In this document: in pieces, positions 47,615 to 54,398 of the stretch
Position numbering within the stretch: position 1 is the first letter of the stretch
Layout: every line of letters begins with the position of its first letter
From: Alistipes sp. CAG:268
GTDB lineage: Bacteria > Bacteroidota > Bacteroidia > Bacteroidales > Rikenellaceae
Length of the DNA stretch: 54,398 nt
Reading direction: 5' to 3'
Assembly (NCBI GenBank): GCA_000434235.1
Contig: FR891973.1
Span: forward strand, 1-54,398
Translations under genes and position numbers: made by a program
Notes under the pieces: generated by a model
Database searches by the model: none
The model's input: the letters and a program-made list of their open reading frames with translations, nothing else
Told to the model about the DNA's origin: nothing

Positions 47615-49138
47615 CTACTCGATCTCGATCGAATTCAGCAGATCGACCTTGCCTTCGTTCACCAGCTTGAGGATCAGCTCGCCGAAGAGCGTGTTCTGCC
47701 AGGCGAACCAGGCGCGGGTGAAATCAGCAGGATCATTGACATTGAACGACTCGTGCATGAAGCCCGTGCCGGCATCGGTCGTCATGAGCATCTCGATGCA
47801 GCGCTTGATCTCGGCATCGTCCTGCGACGTGAAGGCCTTCATCATGATACTCATGGGCCAGGCCATGTCGTAACCCACATGCGGGCCGCCGATACCCTCG
47901 CCCGCCGTACCGCGGAAGAAATAGGGGTTCGACTCGCTCCACACGAAGCGGCGCGTATTCTGGTAGATCGGGTCATTGACATCCACATCACCCAGGTAGG
48001 GCATGGCCAGCAGGCTCGGAACGTTGGCATCGTCCATCAGGAAGCGGTTGCCGAAGCCGTCCACCTCGAAGGCATAGATCGTACCGAATTCAGGGTGGTT
48101 GTAGGTGGCGTACTTCTTGAGCGCGGTCTCCACCTCGTCGGCCAGGGCCGTGCACTCGGCGGCCATCTCGGGCTTGCCGCTCACCTCCGTCAGGATCTCG
48201 GCGGCCTTGCGCAGCGACGTCACGGCGAAGAAGTTCGACGGCACGAGGAACAGGAAGGTCGTGGCATCATCCGACGGACGGAACGCCGAGGCGATCAGTC
48301 CCACGGGATTCACCGGATTGCCCTTGCCGGCGTTGCAGACCGTATCGAGCTGCCGGTCGGTCACGCGCAGGAAGGTGTAGGGGCCCACGCCCTCCTTGCG
48401 CTGCTGCTCGCGGAACGTGCGGAGGATGTTCTCGATGGCGGCCATCCAGTGTTCGTCGAAGATCGACGTGTCACCGGTCACCTTCCAGTACTCGTAGGCC
48501 AGACGGATCGGGTAGCAGAGCGAGTCGATCTCCCACTTGCGCTCGTGAAGTTCGGGGCGCATGTCGGTCTGGTCGCTCATCCACTGGTGATCGGGATTCA
48601 GGTCCTCGGGGTCGAGGAAGGCGTTAGCGTAGGGATCCAGCTCGATGCACTTGAACTGGCGGCGGATCACGCCGGCGATCATGTGGCGCAGCTCCTCGTC
48701 CTTGTTGGCCAGCTGCACGTAAGGCCACACCTGGGCGCCCGAGTCACGGAGCCACATGGCATGGATGTCACCCGTGTAGACCATCGAGTCGTCCTTGCCG
48801 TTCTCGTCCTTGCGCGTCCAACGCACGGTCGTGTCGAGCGTGTTCGGGAAGCAGTTCTCGAACATCCACGCCAGGCGGGCGTTGGTCAGCACGCTCTTCA
48901 CGCGGGCGATCTCGGCCTCGACGGCCTTCGACGTAAAGAGACGGTCGCCCTTGGCCGGACGGTTTGTCTTGGCATACTTCTTCGCCGCAGGACGGGCCAC
49001 CCGCGTATTGTCGGCCTCCATCATAACCTGCGTGCACTCCGCCATGCGGCGGGGGGCCGGCTCCGAAGCCGTTACGGTTCCGGCGGCAAGCAGCGCGGCG
49101 GCTGCCATGCAAATCCGGGATAAATCGGTTTTCGTCAT
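47615..49138 (-). CDS. GH125 exo-alpha-1,6-mannosidase
   Basis: A 507-residue inverting mannosidase with a signal peptide (MTKTDLSRICMAAAALLAAG). The (alpha/alpha)6 barrel shows the GH125 signatures 'TGDIHAMWLRDSGAQVWPYV' (122-141) and 'HERKWEIDSLCYPIRLAYEY' (198-217), where Glu203 is a likely acid candidate. 'FLDPEDLNPDHQWMSDQTDM' forms the sugar-binding loop, and 'GGPHVGYDMAWPMSIMMKAF' is near the C-terminus. It trims non-reducing alpha-1,6-linked mannose, the backbone linkage that GH76 cuts internally. It is 49 nt downstream of GH76 in one transcript. Confidence 0.95.
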   Translation of the reverse strand: MTKTDLSRICMAAAALLAAGTVTASEPAPRRMAECTQVMMEADNTRVARPAAKKYAKTNRPAKGDRLFTSKAVEAEIARVKSVLTNARLAWMFENCFPNTLDTTVRWTRKDENGKDDSMVYTGDIHAMWLRDSGAQVWPYVQLANKDEELRHMIAGVIRRQFKCIELDPYANAFLDPEDLNPDHQWMSDQTDMRPELHERKWEIDSLCYPIRLAYEYWKVTGDTSIFDEHWMAAIENILRTFREQQRKEGVGPYTFLRVTDRQLDTVCNAGKGNPVNPVGLIASAFRPSDDATTFLFLVPSNFFAVTSLRKAAEILTEVSGKPEMAAECTALADEVETALKKYATYNHPEFGTIYAFEVDGFGNRFLMDDANVPSLLAMPYLGDVDVNDPIYQNTRRFVWSESNPYFFRGTAGEGIGGPHVGYDMAWPMSIMMKAFTSQDDAEIKRCIEMLMTTDAGTGFMHESFNVNDPADFTRAWFAWQNTLFGELILKLVNEGKVDLLNSIEIE

Positions 49139-49187
49139 CGTTTTGCTTTTTGGTTTTTATCGGTTTTCTTAGTTTCTGTTCTGTCCG

Positions 49188-50378
49188 TCACTTGCCGGAC
49201 GTCAGTCCGAGGCGGTGGATGCGTGCATACATCTCCACCATCGCCGCCTGCGTCAGCAGCCACTTCTCCGACTGTCGGTCGGCACCCGTGAAGTCGGTCT
49301 CGAAGAGCCCGTATTCGTCACGTGCATGGTTCCACGCATAGTCGAGACTCCGACGCACGGCATCGACATAGGTTGCGTTGCCGTCCACGCCGTAAAGTTC
49401 GATCAGACCGCGCACCATCACGGCCGAGAACCAGACGTTGCCCTTGCGGAGGATGCGGAACGCCTCGCCGCCCTCGGGCGTGAACTCCTCGAAGAAGAAG
49501 TCGTAGCAGGCCGCCGCCGTACGCTGCGCCTCTTTCAGGAAGTGCTCCTCGCCCGTAGCCTTGTAGAGCAGCACGCCGGCCTGGACCATCTGTCCGCTGT
49601 TGTAGGCGTACTTCGCCCGGGAGATGTTGCCGTCGAGCGACACGTTGTCGAAATAGAGGCCGTCGGTGGTATCCTCCAACCGCTCACGCGTCCACGCATA
49701 GAGGGCCTTGCCCTGCTCGAGGTAGTGCGGGTCCTTTGTCGCGGCATGGAGCTTGAGCGCATAGACCGTGCCCGGAGCGTTCGAGCAGGTGTTTTTCGAA
49801 TGTTTCTTCTGCTCGCACCAGTAGATGCCGCCGCCCAGCACGTCGTCCATGCCGCTCTCGATGAAACGCCAGATCATCCGTGCGCTTTCGAGGTACCGCT
49901 CGTCACCCGTAGTGGCGTAGAGGTCGCAGAAGTCGATGCCCAGCCAGACATTGTCGTCGTAGAAGCGGTCCGAAGCGGGAGCCGAATGGATGTAGGAGGA
50001 GTAGGCCGCGGGCATGCGCACCGTATCGAGGTACTCGGCCAGTCCGGGCAGCACCCGCTCATCGACTACCGTACGGTACGAGGGGTCGGATTCGAGAATG
50101 GCGCTCGCGGCCGACAGCGTGCCCGAGAAGGGCCACAAATAGGAATAGGGATTCGGACGGGCCTGATCCTCCGAGGCCAGGTAACCGGCCTTGTAATCGG
50201 CGTTGAACGGGTGGTTCTCACGCAGCAGACAGTTTTCGGGGACCCCGTAGCGGGCGTAGATCGTGTCAAGCGTCGCCTTCGCGCGCTCCAGTTCACAAGC
50301 CGCATCCTGCGTGGCCGTACCGTTGCAGGCTGTCAGCAGGCAGGCTGCCGCAGCAGCCAGAAATAGAGATTGCTTCAT
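49188..50378 (-). CDS. GH76-family alpha-1,6-mannanase-like lipoprotein
   Basis: A 396-residue lipoprotein (MKQSLFLAAAAACLLTAC, Cys18) with an (alpha/alpha)6 fold. The paired aspartates Asp141-Asp142 in 'RFYDDNVWLGIDFCDLYATT' match the catalytic Asp-Asp of GH76 as I recall it. 'GGGIYWCEQKKHSKNTCSNA' (182-201) is the family's substrate loop, and 'AKYAYNSGQMVQAGVLLYKA' also fits. Family members are endo-alpha-1,6-mannanases. The residues after Cys (NGTATQDA) are not strongly acidic, so periplasmic or surface placement is open. It acts with GH125 (same unit) and the two GH92 enzymes. Confidence 0.9.
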   Translation of the reverse strand: MKQSLFLAAAAACLLTACNGTATQDAACELERAKATLDTIYARYGVPENCLLRENHPFNADYKAGYLASEDQARPNPYSYLWPFSGTLSAASAILESDPSYRTVVDERVLPGLAEYLDTVRMPAAYSSYIHSAPASDRFYDDNVWLGIDFCDLYATTGDERYLESARMIWRFIESGMDDVLGGGIYWCEQKKHSKNTCSNAPGTVYALKLHAATKDPHYLEQGKALYAWTRERLEDTTDGLYFDNVSLDGNISRAKYAYNSGQMVQAGVLLYKATGEEHFLKEAQRTAAACYDFFFEEFTPEGGEAFRILRKGNVWFSAVMVRGLIELYGVDGNATYVDAVRRSLDYAWNHARDEYGLFETDFTGADRQSEKWLLTQAAMVEMYARIHRLGLTSGK

Positions 50379-50414
50379 CGGTTCTATGGGATATTGGGAT
50401 TATGTCCGGATTTG

Positions 50415-51128
50415 CTACAGGGCAGGGGTCGGAGTCGTATAGCGCTCCTTGCGCGTACGGAGCGCCTTGTTGATCCCCTTGACCACCATCGGTTCCATGA
50501 GCGTGTAGCCGTAGAGGGTCGGATGGCATCCGTCCTCCGAAAAACGTGCGTCGAGGCCGCCCTGTCCGTTATCGAACGCCGAGTGGTAATCGACGTAGAC
50601 GATTCCCTGTCGGGCGGCATACTCCCTGAGCAGGGCATTGAGCGCGCGGACCTTCTCGGCCGGCGCGATCTCGGGCCGCCACGAGAAACGGTCGCACGGC
50701 AGCACGGAGCAGAGCACCACGCGGATGCCGTTGTACTTGGCCAGCTCGCACATCGAAACGATGTTTCCGAAGGTATTCTCAAGCGAGATCGGGCCCTGGT
50801 TCTGCGCAATGTCGTTGATGCCGGCCAGAATCACCACCGCCCGCGGGTGAAGGTCGATCACGTCGCGGCGGAAACGGGCCAACATCTCGAGCGTCGTCTG
50901 GCCGCTGATGCCGCGTCCCACAAAGTTGTTCCGGGTAAAGAATTCGGAATCGATCGAAGCCCAGTTGTCGGTGATCGAATTGCCCATGAAGACCGCCTCG
51001 ACGGATTGTCCCGCCAGTTCGGCGTTCTGACGCTCGTAGCGTCCGTACTGTGCCCAGTCCCGGTTCTCCTGAGCCGGGAGCGCCGCGGCGCAGAAAAGCG
51101 CCAGCGACAACAAAAGGATTTTCTTCAT
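50415..51128 (-). CDS. SGNH/GDSL-family esterase
   Basis: A 237-residue secreted hydrolase; signal MKKILLLSLALFCAAALPAQ. SGNH blocks are all present: I 'AVFMGNSITDNW' (Ser nucleophile), II 'GRGISGQTT' (oxyanion Gly), III 'VILAGINDIA' (oxyanion Asn) and V 'DGCHPTLYGY' (Asp/His). Such enzymes in glycan loci usually remove acetyl groups that block glycosidases, or act on phospho- or acyl-substituents of yeast mannan. The substrate is not shown by the sequence. It is first gene of the SGNH-GH76-GH125 unit, divergent from HTCS2. Confidence 0.92.
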   Translation of the reverse strand: MKKILLLSLALFCAAALPAQENRDWAQYGRYERQNAELAGQSVEAVFMGNSITDNWASIDSEFFTRNNFVGRGISGQTTLEMLARFRRDVIDLHPRAVVILAGINDIAQNQGPISLENTFGNIVSMCELAKYNGIRVVLCSVLPCDRFSWRPEIAPAEKVRALNALLREYAARQGIVYVDYHSAFDNGQGGLDARFSEDGCHPTLYGYTLMEPMVVKGINKALRTRKERYTTPTPAL

Positions 51129-51163
51129 ATCAGGTTGTTTGTCGGTTTCAGGTTTTGCGAGAA

Positions 51164-51171
51164 CAAAAGTA
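51164..51171 (-). promoter_or_regulatory. -7 box of the SGNH-GH76-GH125 promoter
   Basis: TACTTTTG on the - strand is an exact TAnnTTTG, 36 nt upstream of the SGNH start codon. No clear TTTG was seen at -33, which is common for activator-dependent promoters. The middle of this 290-nt divergent region (51172-51346) shows nothing else I can support. Confidence 0.55.
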
Positions 51172-51346
51172 GGAAACCCCGGAGAAACCGCAGTCCGTAT
51201 CCATGAAGAAATAGTATGTTTTTATGCCAAACCCGTCAATTGGACATCCTGAAGACAAAAAAAGGCCTTTCAAGACGCTCAAACACACAAAACCGAAGCA
51301 GACGGCCGGATCATCGTGTCTGAATTCAGGACCATTTTCGCGGATG

Positions 51347-51381
51347 TTTGTCCGTTTTTCGGGTAAAAATTCATATTTTTG
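51347..51381 (+). promoter_or_regulatory. HTCS2 promoter
   Basis: TTTG at 51347-51350 (within TTTGTCCG, the octamer also found upstream of SusC) and TATTTTTG at 51374-51381, an exact -7 element, 23 nt apart. The ATG follows 37 nt later. Confidence 0.55.
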
Positions 51382-51418
51382 CACTATCCGAAACCAACTC
51401 GAACCAACACCGCTGCAC

Positions 51419-54398
51419 ATGATACGGAAAATCCTGTTCTCCGCCTGTCTGCTGTTGTCGGCTGCAGCTGCGGCCGCCGACAACCTCCGTCAGATTTCAA
51501 GCCGCGAGGGTATCTCGAACAACGCCATACTCTCACTGGCACAAGACCGTCACGGATACGTCTGGGTCGGCACCTGCGACGGACTGAACATGTGGGACGG
51601 CGAACGGATGCACCTGTACCCGAACGACTGGAGCGGCAACGAGCCGCTCTCGGGAAACCTCATCGAGGAGATCGCCGTGACGACCGACTCGCTCTTCTGG
51701 CTCCGCACCAACTACGGACTCGACCTGTTCGATCCCGATACCAAGCGGGTCGAGCGGCATCCCGATTTCCAGGGGTTGTACCGCATCGTGACGCGCCGCA
51801 GCGACGAGATCGTCGTCTTTTCGCCCGAAGAGCTGTGCAACGCCTACGATCCCGTGCAGCACCGCTTCGTGCGGGTCGGCATGCCCGCAGGCATCCGCTA
51901 CGAGGAGCTGCTCGCCCTGCAGTTCGACACAGAGGACAACCTCTGGCTACTCTCCCGCCGGGGCATCTTCCGCATTCCGACCCACTTCGCCACGGGCGAC
52001 AGTGCGCTCCGATTCGGACTCCCCGAACGGATCCCGACACCCGGCCTTCCCGAATACGCCTTTACCGACTGCGGCCGCATCTACTACATCGATCAGGCCG
52101 GAACACTCTACGAGTTCCTTCCCGACGGGTGCCAGTCGGTCTATCTCAAGGAGATGCACGACGAGATCGCCGGGATGGGCAGCGTGTCGAGCATCATCCG
52201 TGACGGCCGGGACTACATCGTCTCGTTCCAGACCAACGGCGTCATCCGTCTGCGCACCACCCCCGAACAGCGCGAGAAGTTCATCTCCGAACACATCAAC
52301 ATCGACTGCGGCGTCTTCTCGCTGCTGCGCGACAGCCGACAGGAGATCGTCTGGATCGGCACCGACGGACAAGGGCTCTTCCAGCGTACGCGCAACGCAC
52401 ACTCGTTCCGCTCGGTTCCCTTCTCAGCCCTGCCCTACAACCTCTCGAAACCCGTCCGGGCCATCCACTGCGACCGCGAAGGGACGCTCTGGATCGGCAC
52501 CAAGGGCGAGGGCATCCTCCGCATCGAGGAGTTCCATGCCCGCAAACGGTTCGGCTCCGACCACACCTCGCAGATCACCACCCGCAACAGCCAGCTGATC
52601 GACAACTCGGTCTACGTCTTCGCCGGGAGCCGGCGCGACCTGCTCTGGATCGGCACCGAAGGTTCGGGGCTGAACTACTACTCCTACCGCGACCGCTCGC
52701 TGCACACGCTCCGCACGCCCGACGAACTGAAATACGTCCACGCCCTCTACGAGAGCTCGCCCGACACGCTGTGGGTGGCCACGGTGGGCTGCGGCGTCTT
52801 CCGCCTCGTGCTCGGCGGCGAAGGACCCTGCCCCACGATCCGCGACTGCACGAAGCTCCATTTCAACGACGTACTGGAGATCAAGAACTTCTTCTTCGCG
52901 CTCTGCCCCGAGGACGAGCGGACCATCTGGTTCGGAAACCGCGGCGAAGGGGCCGTGCGCTACGATGTGGAACGCGACACGTCGCGCATCTACCGCTTCG
53001 ACCAGGGCGGCGAAGCCATCGCCAACGACGTCTTCGCCATCCACTGCAGCTCGCCCGACACGCTGTGGTTCGGCACAAGCCGCGGGCTCATCCGCCTCGC
53101 GGGCGACTCGGTCACCTTCGTCGAGGGGATGGAGGGCTCCGTGCACAGCATCCTCGAGAGCCGCCGCGGCGACTTGTGGGTCAGCACCAACCGCGGACTG
53201 AAGCAATACACCCCCCGCACGGGCGACGTGGTGACCTACGGCTACTCCTACGGGTTGAGCACCATCGAATACAGCGACGGAGCCGCCTTTGCCGACCCCC
53301 GGAGCGGAATGCTCTATTTCGGCGGCATCGACGGACTGGTGACCGTCGAGGAAACCGGATTCGAGGAGGAGCCCTACGCTCCGCCGGTTCTTTTTCGCGA
53401 CGTGCGCCTCGGCGACGAGCTGCGCAGCGTCGATGCCCTGCTCTCGGACGACGGGGAGCTGACGCTCGGGCCCGGACAGCGGCTCCGGGGAATCAGTTTC
53501 ATCGCGTTCGACTACATCAACGGCAGCAACTACACCTACTCCAGCCGGCTCGAGAACTACAACGACCAATGGTCGGTGACGGGCAATGACCTCACGTTCG
53601 CCGACCTGAAGGCCGGGCACTACCGCCTCGAGGTCCGCTACCGCAACAACATCACCGGAGCAGTGAGCCCCGTCTACACGCTTCCGATCCACCTCCGGCC
53701 GGCATGGTATGCCACGGTGACCGCCCGGGTGCTCTACGTGCTGCTGGGAGCAGCCCTTGCAGCAGGGCTTGTCCTGCACTACCTGCGCAAGTACCGCCGC
53801 CGCCGCGACGAGGAGCAGCAGCGCTTGAAGACCCGCCGCCGGGAGGAGATCTACGAATCCAAGCTGCGTTTCTTCTCGAACATCACCCAGGAGTTGTCGA
53901 TGCCGCTGACGATGATCTCGGGCCCCTGCCAGCAGATCATCGCCTACGACCGCTCGGATGCCTACATCCTCCGCTACGCCCGGATGATCCGCCAGAACGT
54001 CTCCCGGCTCCACAACCTGATCTACATGCTCCACGAATTTCGCGGCACCCACTCGCAGAACGACGAGCAGGAGCATATCGAGCTGGTGCAGGTAACCGAA
54101 ATGGCCCGCAACATCCTGAAGGGATACGAGGAGTACGCCCGGCAGAACAGCCTCCACGACCGAGCCGAAATCGAGGAAAACCTCGTCTGGCCGACGGGTC
54201 GCGAAGCGCTCTCGACGATCCTCGACACCCTGCTGGCCAGCGCCTTCAAGCACACGCCCTACAACGGCACGGTACACCTGACCGTCCGCAGCGAGGGCGG
54301 CATGCTGCTCATCGCGACGACCAACGACAGTGCGGGAGTCAATCTCGAGGAGATCGAGATGATCTTCGACCGCCATCGGGCCCTCGACTACTTCGAGC
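51419..54398 (+). CDS. HTCS2, hybrid two-component regulator lacking the phosphoacceptor His (3' truncated by window)
   Basis: An open frame from ATG 51419 to the right edge, 993 codons. MIRKILFSACLLLSAAAAAA is a signal peptide. Beta-propeller blades follow ('YVWVGTCDGLNMWDG', 'IVWIGTDGQGLF', 'TLWIGTKGEGILRI', 'LLWIGTEGSGLNYY', 'TLWFGTSRGLIRL'). A Y_Y_Y domain lies about 690-760, and a transmembrane helix near 769-790 ('ARVLYVLLGAALAAGLVLHY'). The kinase region reads 'FFSNITQELSMPLTMISGP', with Gln824 where the H-box His should be. The partial ATPase domain 'TILDTLLASAFKHTPYNGTV' has lost the usual 'LxSNAxKyT' Asn. Receiver and DNA-binding domains would lie beyond the window. Confidence 0.92.
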   Translation, partial: MIRKILFSACLLLSAAAAAADNLRQISSREGISNNAILSLAQDRHGYVWVGTCDGLNMWDGERMHLYPNDWSGNEPLSGNLIEEIAVTTDSLFWLRTNYGLDLFDPDTKRVERHPDFQGLYRIVTRRSDEIVVFSPEELCNAYDPVQHRFVRVGMPAGIRYEELLALQFDTEDNLWLLSRRGIFRIPTHFATGDSALRFGLPERIPTPGLPEYAFTDCGRIYYIDQAGTLYEFLPDGCQSVYLKEMHDEIAGMGSVSSIIRDGRDYIVSFQTNGVIRLRTTPEQREKFISEHINIDCGVFSLLRDSRQEIVWIGTDGQGLFQRTRNAHSFRSVPFSALPYNLSKPVRAIHCDREGTLWIGTKGEGILRIEEFHARKRFGSDHTSQITTRNSQLIDNSVYVFAGSRRDLLWIGTEGSGLNYYSYRDRSLHTLRTPDELKYVHALYESSPDTLWVATVGCGVFRLVLGGEGPCPTIRDCTKLHFNDVLEIKNFFFALCPEDERTIWFGNRGEGAVRYDVERDTSRIYRFDQGGEAIANDVFAIHCSSPDTLWFGTSRGLIRLAGDSVTFVEGMEGSVHSILESRRGDLWVSTNRGLKQYTPRTGDVVTYGYSYGLSTIEYSDGAAFADPRSGMLYFGGIDGLVTVEETGFEEEPYAPPVLFRDVRLGDELRSVDALLSDDGELTLGPGQRLRGISFIAFDYINGSNYTYSSRLENYNDQWSVTGNDLTFADLKAGHYRLEVRYRNNITGAVSPVYTLPIHLRPAWYATVTARVLYVLLGAALAAGLVLHYLRKYRRRRDEEQQRLKTRRREEIYESKLRFFSNITQELSMPLTMISGPCQQIIAYDRSDAYILRYARMIRQNVSRLHNLIYMLHEFRGTHSQNDEQEHIELVQVTEMARNILKGYEEYARQNSLHDRAEIEENLVWPTGREALSTILDTLLASAFKHTPYNGTVHLTVRSEGGMLLIATTNDSAGVNLEEIEMIFDRHRALDYFE

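Overview
This window looks like chromosomal DNA of a high-GC gut member of the Bacteroidota, most likely the Alistipes/Rikenellaceae group. The clues are repeated TAnnTTTG-type -7 promoter boxes, a short 286-residue RpoD, a GldH remnant, a BlaI/M56 pair and a SusC/SusD polysaccharide utilization locus with hybrid two-component regulators. The genus is inferred from style and GC content, not from a database match. I saw no rRNA, tRNA, CRISPR array, insertion sequence or prophage gene.

Positions 1-27,100 are housekeeping. In order they hold the 3' end of gldH, trmB, a BlaI/M56-TonB regulatory pair behind a duplicated operator, alkaline phosphatase, ung, flavodoxin, rpoD, an HtrA protease, metK, transketolase, the clpX, clpP and tig proteostasis block, and an S37-type peptidase. 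A + strand operon follows: glutamine cyclotransferase-like lipoprotein, metH, metF, M20 amidohydrolase and rnr. Two of its junctions are ATGA overlaps. The metK leader contains a 53-nt element that I read as a SAM-II riboswitch, so methionine and SAM genes appear at two places in the window.

Positions 27,240-54,398 are an alpha-mannoside/glycoprotein utilization locus. One - strand unit runs SusC, SusD, BSP-type metallopeptidase lipoprotein, DUF4302-like lipoprotein, GH92, GH92 and a second BSP-type metallopeptidase. A terminator-like hairpin separates the outer-membrane half from the GH92 half. A second - strand unit runs SGNH esterase, GH76, GH125 and GH97, then a hybrid two-component system (HTCS1). 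A second HTCS (HTCS2) is divergent and runs off the right edge. The likely logic is capture at the surface by SusC/SusD, protein-backbone clipping by the two peptidases, endo-alpha-1,6 cutting by GH76 and exo-trimming by GH92 and GH125, with GH97 and the esterase removing side groups.

Three lesions or oddities fall in this locus. HTCS1 is split by an imperfect 31-bp tandem duplication whose removal restores one 1,337-residue frame. SusC has a -1 type frameshift just after its signal peptide. HTCS2 has Gln where the phosphoacceptor His should be. The locus may be decaying, phase variable, or affected by consensus errors; reads are needed to tell.
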